Below are positions 31,081-41,918 of a stretch of 64,000 nt of DNA, in pieces (positions within the stretch are counted from its first letter, which is position 1; every line of letters starts with the position of its first letter). The position numbers and the translations under genes were made by a program. The stretch lies in the NCBI GenBank assembly GCA_010093685.1, contig MU006223.1:82908-146907 (forward strand), read 5' to 3'. The stretch comes from Ophiobolus disseminans (taxonomy: Eukaryota > Ascomycota > Dothideomycetes > Pleosporales > Phaeosphaeriaceae). Below the pieces are notes generated by a model. It ran no database searches. It saw nothing but the letters and a program-made list of their open reading frames with translations, and was not told where the DNA came from.

Positions 31081-31897
31081 TAGATCTATGTGCATAATCT
31101 CTTCACATCCTTCTTTAATAAGAATAGACTCTATTCTTAAGGCCTAAATATTATAATTAGAATTGCCTTTTAACTTTGCAATTCTATAAATGCTGCTGTC
31201 GGCTATCTTAGCTATAAATCTTAGCCTAGGTTGATAGACTTTATAGCTATTCTATAGCTCTTGTTATTAAATCCCTTAATAACAGCTTATAGACAAGATA
31301 ATATTCTATTTAAGCAGTAATTTTATAGGTGTTGCTATAATATAGTTACTGTCCCTACGGAGAGGAACTCTAGCTATAGAATAGCAGACAGCTATAAATG
31401 TAACGATGTGCCTGCACAACGTTCCTATGGTTAAACATTAACTCCGCATTGTACCCGCGTCACCTCCGGTCCGACTCTAGATCTTCTGGATTGACTAGAT
31501 TGTATAGGGCAAAGCATGCTTAGCCTTCAGGTGTATTTAATCAAGCTAGTCCTGTAGATAGCTTAGTAGTTTTTTGATATCCTTTCATACAAGGCCTATA
31601 AGTGTTGTTAGACAATCTAAGGTTTCTGAGTCTCCACGCACTCCTATATGCCTCTGAGTTGATTCACACCGTATTTGGATATCTTTTATCTTGCCTGCGC
31701 CGTTACAATAAATTTGCAATAAATAGCTAATGTATTCCCTTTTATCACTAGTCTTACGTGTAACTTCTGCTAGTGAAGGAAAATACAAAATGACAAGTAG
31801 TATTATATCCGCTATAACAAATATCTATTACTCTACTAAGGCTTGCTACACCTTATAGAGACTTACTTAATAGCTAGTTACTAGGTAAGAGTTCGCA
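31081..31897. other. AT-rich intergenic or relic DNA, no gene seen
   Basis: A high AT fraction, many TA dinucleotides and only short frames are present. No coding family, LTR or TIR was recognised. It ends at the TSD of the solo LTR at 31898. Confidence 0.5.
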
Positions 31898-32089
31898 TGT
31901 AAGGGGTTGAACCTTAAAAAGGAAATAGGCACGACTACATGCACTAGCCCCGGCCAAAAGGCAGGCACAAGTTGAATCAACGGTGTTCAACTTGCGTAGT
32001 CGATATTTACACAGCATGAAGACATGTGAGGCGTGACTGCGCCGCTCTCAAACCCACTAGTGGGTCCTGCATGGGTCTAACCCATCACA
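31898..32089. mobile_element. Solo LTR of the TRIM-A family (192 bp) with TSD TCGCA
   Basis: It is exactly as long as the two TRIM-A LTRs and begins TGTAAGGGGTTGAACC, ending CCCATCACA. The 5-bp duplication TCGCA lies at 31893-31897 and 32090-32094, so it arose by LTR-LTR recombination at its own insertion site. It keeps many CA/TG dinucleotides that are TA in the 1938 copy, so it is the least RIP-affected of the three. Confidence 0.93.
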
Positions 32090-32227
32090 TCGCAACGCTC
32101 TTTCTAGGAACTATACGCTTTACTAGAAGCTAGTGCTATTAAGCCTAATAGACAAAATGCTATAGTAGCCTGCTATAAGTTTGCCTGAATTCTAGGATCA
32201 CCCAGAGCCGCGTACTAGTATTACTAC

Positions 32228-32400
32228 TGTTGTTGCTGAGAGACGTTGGAACTTTGATTGAAATGAGTGTATTGATCAGATAACTACTTAGGAAAGATCG
32301 GATGAAAATCCAGGTTATATACCCTACGTCGGGGCCTTGATCCCCGTGTTCCCGGCCTGATCTCGTGATCAGCCTCGGCTCAAACCTCAATTCTCCAACA
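32228..32400. mobile_element. Solo LTR of the copia D family (173 bp) with TSD ACTAC
   Basis: TGTTGTTGCTGAGAGACG...TTCTCCAACA, flanked by ACTAC at 32223-32227 and 32401-32405. It matches the copia D LTR at 21597-21769 over its full length. It contains a TATA-like GTTATATACCC and a palindrome CTGATCTCGTGATCAG near 32357-32372. Confidence 0.93.
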
Positions 32401-32507
32401 ACTACCAGTCTCCTCCCTCTGCTTTTAATAGAGGTTTAGCTGATTACCACTAAACTTATTATAGTCTTATGTAGGGCAATGATAAGATGGGGCTAGTTTC
32501 TTAGTAA

Positions 32508-33059
32508 AGCAGCAGAACAACAACTCACAAACGAAAGGGTTATAAACAGCCGCTACGGAATAAGGATGCGCCGCAAAGGGGGCTTGCAGGTTGTTAAGGA
32601 CGACAAGCAAAGAGAAGGGGGATAGTGTTACAAACAGAGGACGGGACGTATTGATTGTTCGGATAGGAACAATCAGCCCGCCTAAAGTGGGGTAGTGCAA
32701 CCGCGTTATGTGACCACCATCCTGCCAAGCGAACCATTATGGGATGGTACACCATCACGGATGGTACACTATCCTGGGATGGCATGCCATCACGGATGGC
32801 TACAAGGGGATGGGATTGCGCGCAGGTATATAGATACCCGCGATGGGCTGTTATAGCTCATCGTGTTCAACTCAATACAGCGATCTTGATACAGCCTTCC
32901 TAGCAACCCTGATCTCTGTAGTGATAATTACTTCGTGACTACTCTTTCTGTTCTCCCGGTTAGAGCTGTCACAACTCCCCTGCTTGTCCATCTGCGAAAC
33001 CCAACCCTTGTGCCTCAGAACACCGGAGATGTCCTCTCTACTTCCGAGTGACCTTCACA
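32508..33059 (+). mobile_element. 3' fragment of a second chromovirus copy (tail plus LTR)
   Basis: From about 32508 the sequence matches 18990-19536: the start of the antisense-ORF region, a purine tract (AGAGAAGGGGGATAG, about 32611-32625) and the LTR at 32626-33059. Everything upstream is missing. CA/TG dinucleotides are largely preserved, so it has been little affected by RIP. Confidence 0.88.
32626..33059 (+). repeat. Chromovirus LTR, less mutated copy (434 bp)
   Basis: TGTTACAAACAGAGGACG to GACCTTCACA. Inside, at about 32720-32805, units related to CCATCACGGATGGC are repeated, forming short inverted repeats. A TATA-like GTATATAGATACC lies near 32826. Confidence 0.88.
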
Positions 33060-33357
33060 CCTTATCCTAATAAATAATAAGGTAGGTAATAAATTAATAT
33101 TGTAAGGTATAGTTAAAATATTTTATTCTACTAATAAGCGCACTAGCGATATATATTCTTAACTAATAAATATCATCTAGAACTGTAGTAACAACTTAAA
33201 TCTTTGTATAAGTAACGTTTCTCTACTAGCTTGCTACAACTAGCCGCACGTTGTTTGTAAAGAACTACACACCTTAGGAGTCGACAGCACTTATAACGAG
33301 CTTCTGTGCTACGCCTTGTATTCTCGTCCTCCCTTTACAATTGCACTTTGTCGCCTT
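33060..33357. other. AT-rich junction between repeats and gene space
   Basis: This 298-bp stretch has a very high AT content at its left side and becomes balanced towards the stop of the regulator gene at 33358. No gene or repeat end was recognised. It marks the right edge of the RIP-affected block. Confidence 0.5.
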
Positions 33358-35390
33358 TCAAGACGTCCACTGCTCCCTTAAGTCCTTCAATACCTTATCC
33401 GTCCTCCACCCAATCAACCGCTGCAACCCCTTCAAATACTCTACACAAGCCTCCTGCTCTTTCTCATCCACTACATACGCACCACACGCACTCAATATAT
33501 GGCTCCCTTGGAACATCGCATTTCCACAATGGCTATTACTCACGCCATACCCAATCGTAAGCCGTATATGTTTCCGAATCATCGCATCTGTCGCCTTACG
33601 TGCCCTTACGCCCGCCAGTCCCACTAGCGATGTGTTCGGGGAATATATGGTTAGTATTATCTTACAGAGGTGATAGTACTGCAACCCAACTGCCACAACG
33701 CCCTGCGCACACGGTAACTTGGGCCATGTGCCGTTGAACTTTTCTCCCGCATCGTCTTCTATGTGCAGCGGAGTGAACGTCCACGGCTTCGTTCGCTCCC
33801 ACTCATTCACATCACCATCCAACTCCCTCCACTTCTCCTTACTCAGGTTGTTCGCCTCCATATGGACGTCCTCGAACACAGCCTGCAGTATCGTCGCGAA
33901 CATGAAGATAATGCGATTCGCCCACGCCTCGTCGTCGAATTCGCGGAACACGCTAGAGTGCTTGTAATTTCCCAAGCTGAGGTTCAGCGGCTGCTGTGAT
34001 GTCAAAGAGACGTAGATGTGTTGACGCAGCGAGACCCAAGACGCTAATTCTCTTAGACCACCGTCAGCAGCAAATGAAGATATACTGTTCAAGATACGTG
34101 CGGTGCCAAAGTGATGGCACTGCTCATCCGCATCGCCCATTTCCTCGTGGAGGCGCAACAATATAACCGCCACGAGGAAATTCTCGTCCCAGTGGCATAG
34201 CGGGTCTTCAAGAGCCACGATGAGCGACTGCAGACATTGATCCACATACGGTTGCGAGTGGTCCTCGGACGTCCGCCCCATTAGCCACAAATGTCGTGCG
34301 GCTAGACCAAGGATGCCGTTGAGTATGACAGGGAAGTGTGCTGCGCGTTTTGGTACTTCTCTCTCGAAGTAGCGCCGGGAATCGCATACGTCGATCCAAG
34401 GGGTGCAGTACACGATGTAGTGGTGTATGAGTGACGCTTCGTATGCGTTTGTAGCCGGCCATCGTAAAATGAGTGACGAGTTCGGACTGAAAGGTGAAGC
34501 GTCGAAAGGTGAAATGTTGTGGATGGAGGTTAGAGGTGACTTTTTTGTTCCGTGCGGTGATGAATGGGGATTTGATGTAGGACTAGCATGCCAACCTGTG
34601 ATACTGGTGCCTGTTAAGGCTTCGGACGAGGATATTGTTCGTCCAAGCTGGGATTGGCCGCTGTTTGTGCTGTTATGACGGATATGCGTGGGTGGAAATT
34701 GGTTGTTCAACACATCGTGGATAGACGGTAGGTCCGACGTGCTGTCGAGGGTAGGTATTGGGACCCCCTCGTACGTGGACTGATCATAATCTGCTAGCAA
34801 TAGGTCTACGTTCGTGTCGGCAGTGTGCTGAAAAGGGGACTCCTGATGTAGTTGCCACGCTTTTGAAACATAGACCGGCTCTTCCGATGGTGTCTCATGC
34901 TCAACTTCAGCAACATCTTCTTCAATTGCGCCAAGTTCGAGCTCTTCCTCGTCGCCGTCTGTGTTGGGCGCTATAAAATGTACTGTGTGTTGATACTAGT
35001 CAGCCAAGATGTCGTAAGTGAACATGAACGCTTTAACATACACGACCGCGGTATGTCAACCCATGTTTGGCCTTTTCGGAACTCCAGACTCTGCTCTGCT
35101 GAGCCAAGGTCCTCTCCAGCATTGAACTTGACGGACTTTACTGGTCTGAAGCGGAATGCATTACCCCTTATACACGGTTTCTTACGCGCTGTGCAGTACT
35201 TGCATTCTTCGGAGTCACGTATCTTGACACCTGTCAGAGCAAATCAGTACTGGCAGCATATGGTTTGTCAAGAAGTCCCAAACATTTGATATGACGTTCC
35301 CGGCAAGCCTTGCTGCGGAACTGTTCAGCGCGATGACATAGTGAACTCAGCCAGACGGGAAGGAACGCACCATCCGCTTCGCTGCCGCAT
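33358..35390 (-). CDS. Zn2Cys6 transcription factor (fungal-specific TF domain, 620 aa, 4 exons)
   Basis: Predicted nuclear DNA-binding regulator. Proposed exons, 5' to 3': 35390-35371, 35312-35284, 35230-35042 and 34982-33358. The introns of 58, 53 and 59 nt have GTGCGT, GTTTGG and GTATGT donors, and the joins give 1863 nt. The first three exons build an N-terminal binuclear cluster with Cys at residues 7, 10, 17, 26, 29 and 36 (RSGCKAC, RERHIKC, SEECKYC, RKKPC). An acidic linker (DGDEEELELGAIEEDVAEVE) and a Ser/Pro/Asn-rich stretch follow. A Fungal_trans_2-type domain begins near residue 260 (VYCTPWIDVCDSRRYFEREV; ILNGILGLAARHLW), as in ARCA-like regulators. The gene is divergent from the dehydrogenase at 36089 and may regulate it. 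It lies immediately beside the RIP block yet is intact. Small exons 1-2 are predicted by splice logic and are less certain than exon 4. Confidence 0.85.
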
Positions 35391-36088
35391 CGTCACTGTC
35401 TATGCGATTTCTAATGCCTAACTTCGATGTTGATGGCGAGAAAACAACGAAATTGCCACGTTGAAACCCTCGGGATATCGCACCGTTTTGGCTGGCAACT
35501 TGTTGGTGGAGCTGGATCGTTACCCCGCATCTTGTCCAAACATCTCCTGGGGTGACTGCATCGAGGTTACGTGGAATCGGAATGGTTCCGATGGAACTCG
35601 GATAATGCTAAAAGATGCTGAACGTAGCAGGTTTCTCCGCCCCTTATCCGAGATATTCCTAGTTCTGTTGGTGAAGCGGCTGGGCTGCGGAGCCATCGGA
35701 AGAAGATGCCACTTCCTCCGCGCACGGCCTCGATGCACGAATTTATCGCTGCACAGGTAGCGTACTTTACGGCGTAAAAACCTCCTCCGAACCTCTCTTT
35801 GTAACAGCGGTACATATTTCGACCAAGTCCACGCGCATATTCCCCACGCTGAGCGCGCATATCTCCACAACGCGCCGTGGTTCTCCAATGAGGTGCTGGA
35901 GCGAGAATGGCCAGAACTCTGCGAAAAGCTCCTCCGAACATATGCGCGACAGCTAGCATCTGGCTCACATTTAGTATAGAATGGACTTTGTCAGACAGAT
36001 AGCTTCTCGTTGTCGACATCGGCGCCCTCTTCTCTTTTCCAGCGACTCAATAAGCTGATTATTTACGATCGCTCAATCCACATCCACT
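35391..36088. promoter_or_regulatory. Divergent intergenic region between regulator and dehydrogenase
   Basis: A 698-bp region between two oppositely oriented start codons. It holds overlapping open frames on both strands (for example 35567-36019) without recognisable domains, taken as chance. It probably contains both promoters; no specific operator was identified. Confidence 0.5.
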
Positions 36089-37214
36089 ATGGCTCCTCGC
36101 AGACTTCAAGTCGCAGTTGCAGGCCTTGGCCGTATGGGTGCTCGACATGCGCTGAACATCCTTAACAAAACCCCGCGCGCTGAAATCGTAGCCGCCTTCT
36201 CTCCAGACAAGAACGAGCTGCAATGGGGTAAGCAGCACCTCGAGCCGTACGGCATAACGTTGTACGACGACTACAAGAAGATGCTTGAGCACAAGGGACT
36301 GGAAGCAGTAGTAATCAGCACTGCAACCTCGGTGCACGCCGAGGAATCTCTTCAAGCGATCGAGAAGGATCTGCACGTCCTATGCGAGAAGCCTCTCTCC
36401 ACAAACGTTCAGATCTGCCAGAACGTCGTTGACGCAGCTGCGAAGAAGCCACACCTAAAGGTCATGTGCGGATTCTCCAGGCGCTTTGATGACAGCTACC
36501 AAGACGTCGCACGCAAGATCGAGCAAGGAGCTATTGGCAGGCCCACCGTCGTGCGATCACAGACTTGCGACAAGCAGCACCCTGATCCTGGTAGGGCATT
36601 TTGATACAATCAACCCTCGCAGACATGATAATTGACTGCTCTCAGACTTCTTCGTCCAGTACGCTGCATGGTCCGGCGGAGTCTTCGTCGACATGTCCGT
36701 CCACGACATCGACCTAACCCTGTGGTACTTCGGCTCCAGCATAGTCCCCAAATCCATCTCCGCCAACGGCGTCGTCGCCATCCTACCAGGCCTCAAGCAA
36801 CACAAGGACTACGACAACGCCGTCGGAATCGTCGAGTTTTGGGACGGCAGAATCGCACACTACTACGCCTCGCGCATGATGACACATGGCCAAGAAGATG
36901 TGACCGAGATCATCGGTACAAATGGCAAGCTCACTGTCAACCTCAACCCCCAGAAGAATCTCGTCAATCATTACTCGAAAGCTGGCATCACCCGCGAGGT
37001 ACCCGCCGATTACTGGGGCAGGTTCGAGCCTGGTTTTGTAAAAGAGGCGAACGAGTTCACGGCGGCGTGTCTGGACAATACTCCAGTACCTCTGGAGTTC
37101 CAGAATGCTGTCAAAGCCGTCCAGATCGGAGCGTGGTTGCAGGAGGCGCTGGTCAGCGGGAAGCAGATTCGATTCGACGAGAGCGGCAAACGCATTGACC
37201 GTGCGAACTTGTAG
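36089..37214 (+). CDS. Gfo/Idh/MocA family oxidoreductase, inositol 2-dehydrogenase-like (356 aa)
   Basis: NAD(P)-dependent oxidation of a sugar or cyclitol, most like fungal myo-inositol 2-dehydrogenase relatives; cytosolic by absence of a signal. Exons are 36089-36590 and 36646-37214, with a 55-nt intron (GTAGGG...TCTCAG). The joined length is 1071 nt. The N-terminal Rossmann fold has GLGRMG at residues 12-17, and the family EKP motif lies at 100-102 (CEKPLS). The substrate-side motif GGVFVDMSVHDIDL (about 178-191) carries the catalytic-type His187 of the HDID signature. Length is normal for the family. The exact substrate cannot be told from sequence. An inositol/sugar-type MFS transporter lies 16 kb downstream, which is suggestive only. 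Confidence 0.9.
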
Positions 37215-38391
37215 ATGCTAGGTTAAAGCGTTACTATACTGAATTGACTATCATATCAAACAACAGCAAAGTGATGACTCGCAAAGTACTCTTGAATGAC
37301 GCTGCCAACGTCGACCTGTCTCTTCCCTTCATCTTGGCGCCTTCGTATCTCTTCCAGTAGATCTGCGGTGGGCTTTGCATTTCTCGTGATGCTTTCAAGC
37401 CCGTGAAACGCTTCGGCGATCCATTTCCTTTCTTCTGCGCCCCACATGATAATAGTATCTCCAATCAAACCACTACGCTGCATCTGCATAGCAGCAAAGG
37501 CCACAATAGCACTCCTACCTACAAGCGAATTCATGGCCATTGAACCCGAGAAAGCCCTTGTCGAGGTCCATTTCGGTCCTTAGCATATCATCTGCAAGAA
37601 GGTGTTGATCAGGAAAATCTTCATCGACGTTCGCGTTTGGTGCATGTTCACCCGAAAATGGTGATGTCGAAGCAGGCTTTGGTTGATGCCTTCCATGTTC
37701 TGGGATGCATTGAACGCTGCTACGCGGCCTGTGCGATGTTGTTGCCTCGACACGGACATACGGGTGTTGGTGGCCAGAGGTAATCGGTGTCTGGTGCAGT
37801 CAGAGAAGGATCTGACGGCGTTGAGTTGGGGCTGAGTAGCACAGCCTCGTCCCGAGATGTCGAAGAAGGCATTGTTGAATCCACCAAGTGGTAGCAAGTT
37901 GGGATTGAAAATGTCGCGGTGTGGGAACAGCGCATATGCAGAAAGAATTGTAGGATTGAACTGAGGTTGTATTGACAGAAAACCTGACGAATGCCGTTGA
38001 CAGATGAATTTGTAGTTGTTACTGAGTTGGGGGTTTGTGCGGTGCTGCCTATTGAAGTTCGCTGTCGATTCCAGGTGCAGTCCGAGTTCAACCTCTCGCA
38101 ATGCGAGGCAACTTTCGATCGCGCAGGGCGTGATACGGCATGTACTTGATCTGAAGCGTGCGCATTGGTCAACAAAGATGCCTGTGCCCTAATCTCACTA
38201 TGCCGCTCTTTCCTGCTGAGATACGCTTAGGCCCATGGTGCCGCAGTATTTCTAGTTGTTTTATACCTCCCGATGTCACTTTCTTATGTTGATCTCTACC
38301 TCTCGCCCGCCAGCTGGTATCAAGTGAATAACATTATCATCCTCTCTTCACTTCTTACTCAATATCTTATACACGATCTACGTACTCGGCT
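37215..38391 (-). pseudogene. Unresolved minus-strand reading frames, possibly a broken regulator gene
   Basis: Three minus-strand frames (37256-37540, 37580-38101 and 37720-38175) have protein-like composition but do not join into one gene with convincing splice sites. Features seen are a CERLNSDCTWNRQ segment near 38060-38100, like the second half of a Zn2Cys6 cluster, a Ser/Thr/Pro/Asn-rich middle, and a C-terminal frame with MWGAEERKWIAEAFHGLESI. This could be a decayed Zn2Cys6 regulator, but no complete cluster is present. It could also be unrelated intergenic sequence. Confidence 0.3.
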
Positions 38392-38818
38392 ATGGCATTC
38401 TCGTACACAAGTCGCAATCTGTAGCTCGACGGCAGCATTATTCTTCACGTTGAGTGTGAGACCCCAAGAGGCAAGTGGAAACCGTCTATGCTCAACCTCG
38501 ACTATTTTCTCAGCAACGAATGGGGCACATTCACGTGGGACAGCGGCAACTTTAGCCTGACAGCCTCTGGCATCCGCCTCGAGGGTTCGGTTCTGCATGC
38601 GCAACTAAAAGGCGCTGACCAGATGACCGATGCATCAGTGAATCTGAATGAGCGTATCACCAACCTACAGACTTGTCAACAAACAAGCTAAGCCAGCCAC
38701 GGGCTCCCGCTTGACTTGAGGCTTGATAGGAAATCACTGCGCTTGGCTTGAAGGGCTATCAAGCTGAAATTCAACAGCTTGATTTGAAGCTTGATTGATG
38801 GGCTTGATAGCCTACATC

Positions 38819-41572
38819 CTAATTATCCTTGGTGTTGCAGTTGTCATCCCATGTGCTCATATCATACAAAGCATCCAGATCAGCGTCTGTCAATGCTGCC
38901 CTTGCCGCCATCTTGTTGTTGCCCACGCCAGATTTTTGCCACCGTCTCACGCACTGTATAGCCGCCAATAGTTGAGGTTGTATAGCCCGTTGGCGAGGCT
39001 CTAAGAGATCACTAAGCTTGCTGAACATGCGCTCACACTCGCAGCTTAATGCTGGGATAGAGAGCACGTCAAGTGCAAGCTGGCTGAGGCTAGGGTATTG
39101 ATTGCGCAGTGTTACTTAGTATTTGATAGGGTTGTTTGCATGTTCAGTGCCCTTCTCAGTGCGCGGCTCGTTGCGCTTCCACCTATCAAATTCATTGTCC
39201 CCTGTGCTGTTGTTGGCTAGAGCGCCAGGGCTGACAAAGCTGTTAATTGCGTTGTCTATGTTGTTAGAGAGGACCTTTGGACGCCCTACAACGCGTAGTG
39301 AGGTATTGTATTGCGCCCACAAAGCGCGAAAATTGCGGTTGTTGGTCTCAAGCTAGTCAGGCCTATCACTCCACGCAGAGTCGCAGTATGGCTTGTAGTA
39401 CGGATAGAGTACTGTTGCGGCGTAGTAGACTAGAGAGAGGTCTAGTTTGGCGTAGTACTCGTTTGCCTTTGCCTACGCTGCGCGCAAGTTAATTGCAAGG
39501 TAGTCCTTAGGCGCCTCATCGTAGGCGTTATAGTCGACAGCCTCATGGACTTTAATGCGCTGCTCGTAGTAATTGAGAATGTACTTAAATACTAGGATAA
39601 TCTCAGCAATAGCGCCAAAGCGTCCGCTGTTTCCACGCCCTTTAAGGCGCTTTGTAGAGGCTTTTAGCGGCTTCAGCACATCTATATACTCTGTAACCAC
39701 CGCCTAATTAGCAGTTGTGAGGCCGTCTGATTGCATCTATAGCTGCGCTTCAGGCAGCTTGTTGCCGCGGCTCTAAGCAAACGAATCCTTATCTCGCACT
39801 TGTCGAATATAGTGGTTAGCGTAAGCGTTAACGGCTAATTGCAGCTTCACTACGCGCTTAAAGCATAAGTAGTATGAGTTCTAGCGTGTGACAACAGGCT
39901 TAACAGGCTTAAGTATTTTGCGATCTTTAGCAGGCGCGTTAATAGGCAGCTTGCAATAAGCAAAGCGCTGAAAATCAGCAAACAGAGCGTATTGTTGCGG
40001 TGTCTTGATGTAATTGATAACGCTTAACAGGACACCTAATAGGCTATCGCGCCTCCACTTGTGCATAAACTTACTCTTGTTAGTAAGCTTGCGCGCGTTG
40101 TTGTTATAAGCGTCGGTGTCCTTGCCCTAGAGGAGCACCTAGCCAATAAGGTTAAGCGTATAAGGACTAGAGTGGATGCGACAACAGGTAGCGTCAAAAT
40201 CCATCTACTGCGCAATTGCAGCGACAGCGGAGTTGTTATTGCTTGCGTTATTAAGCACAAAGTAGCCGATAGTATAGGAGTTGATACTAAACTACTGCAG
40301 CATTTAGCTAACAACTTCAGCTATCTTCTCGCCGCTATAAGCGCCCGTTAGCTAAGGCAGCGCGATAGGCAAGTCCTAGAGGTTGCCGTAGCTGTCGACG
40401 TAGTGCCAACAACGCCTAAGGAGCCGCGCTTGCCGCCCTTTGTTGTCTAGCTGTCAAAGCTTATGTGGATCTTGCTTAGTGCCTGCAACAGTTCCTAGAC
40501 AACGCGCGCCTTTGTAAAGGGCTGAAGCCTTAATAGATGTTTCTTAGCCTATAGCTTCAGTTCTGCTGAAGTGGTGGTTGTGGCTGAGGTGTAGCTCACT
40601 ATGTCTACAGGCTCCTATTGGTTGCAGCCAATCTGAACCGAGATCAGATGAATACCTTTTATTTAATCTTGAGAAGACTGTATCAAATTCATCACTGTTT
40701 ACCCTGCACTTATAGTCAACCCATTGCACCCTTACAGGCTTAAGGTACTCGTATAGGCGCAAAACGTAGCGCGATACGCTCGCGTGAGACGTCTATAGCG
40801 CTGCCTCTGCCTCCGAGCTAGCCATGGCTATAAGCCGCCGAAAAGCTGGCAACTTGAATTTAGAAGGCGGGTGGTTGTTCTCAACGAGCCAGCCTACAGC
40901 CGCGAGCCTGAAGCGCTAAGTGTTGAAGCTAGAAAACTTGTTGGCAACTGCCTGTGAGACTCGGATTTTGCTGTCTTTAAGTACGCGCCCTAGCACGCTT
41001 TCTTAGGCAACAACAGTAACCTTGTTGGGCGCCGTATAGCTATAGCCACACCGCTTTTCTTCAAGGTAGCGCGCAGCTAACGATGGCGCCTTTGTTATCT
41101 TATATATGCCGCCGCCTCCGCAGTCGATAATCTTGTGCTTGTGGCAGTGACGACACACGAAGAAGATGCAATCTAGGTCCTTAATAAGCGCCACACGCTA
41201 GCTGTAACGGTATAGCTAGCTTCTCTTTGTCCGTAGCGGCTTCATGTATTGCAGTAAACGCGTCCAATCAATACCCTTAAAGTCATCTTTAAGGTAAGTG
41301 TTGAAGCCCTTGTCTGTAGCGCCCTTAGCAGCAGTTGCAGCTTTGCTGCCCTTGGCGGGCGCAACAATAGCGTCTTCAGCTTGCGACTTGTGCAGTTGTG
41401 GCTTAAGATCTGCAGTCTAGGCCGCTTTGACTAGAGCTTTACGAGGCGACAGGCGTAGTACCAATTGCTGCGTATCGAGCACGATAGGCTGGCTGACGGT
41501 GCCGCAAGATGCAACTTTTGGGCGCTTGTTTTGAGGAGCTACGCCGCTCAAACCGCGCTTTTTGGGTGGCAT
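38819..41572 (-). pseudogene. hAT transposase, full length but with many in-frame TAG codons
   Basis: The frame can be followed from ATG 41572 (MPPKKRGLSGVAPQNKRPKV) to TAA at 38819. A BED-type zinc-finger region (FFVCRHCHKHK, then AARYLEEKRCGY) lies near 41050-41170. The RNase H-like core spans about 40800-39500 (WVDYKCRVNSDEFDTVF, SLLGVLLSVINYIKTPQQYA). The C-terminal hAT dimerisation domain is near 38900-39067 (LSIPALSCECERMFSKLSDL). Roughly a dozen or more TAG codons at Gln/Trp sites, and some lower-identity stretches around 40100-40500, make it inactive. The stops fit RIP rather than random decay. Confidence 0.9.
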
Positions 41573-41810
41573 AGTGTCAGCAAGAGAATAGCATTAGTAA
41601 CAATATTAATGAAGCAGTGACAGAGAGAGGATGCAGCATGTAGAGAGATCGTGGAAACAGCTAGGGCAGCACGTCGTTGAGGTAGCGGGCAGCTTACTAA
41701 GCTAGCTACCACACGAGGAAAGCATCATCAGATTGCTTCTACAGCAACACTAAAAGCGCCATGTAAATCAACAAGTAACCACCCCTATAAGCAGCTTATG
41801 GGCTTGCTGC

Positions 41811-41918
41811 TATCAAGCCTATCAAGCCTATCAAGCCTATCAAGCCTATCAAGCCTATTAAGCCTATCAAGCCTATCAAGCCTATCAAGCCTATCAAGCC
41901 TATCAAGCCTATCAAGCA
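41811..41918. repeat. Subterminal 9-bp tandem array of the hAT element
   Basis: About twelve head-to-tail copies of TATCAAGCC, near perfect (one copy TATTAAGCC), occur about 120 bp inside the right end of the hAT element. Single copies of the same motif are scattered at both ends. Such subterminal motifs are transposase binding sites in other hAT elements. Confidence 0.9.

Noticed and set aside
35567..36019. A 150-codon minus-strand frame, with overlapping frames on both strands, in the regulator/dehydrogenase intergenic region
   Set aside because: No domain, no consistent frame choice between overlapping candidates, and the position between two divergent starts favours promoter DNA.
41811..41918. 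Regularly spaced short repeats that could suggest a CRISPR-like array
   Set aside because: The 9-bp units are head to tail without spacers and sit in the subterminal part of a hAT transposon in a eukaryotic genome.
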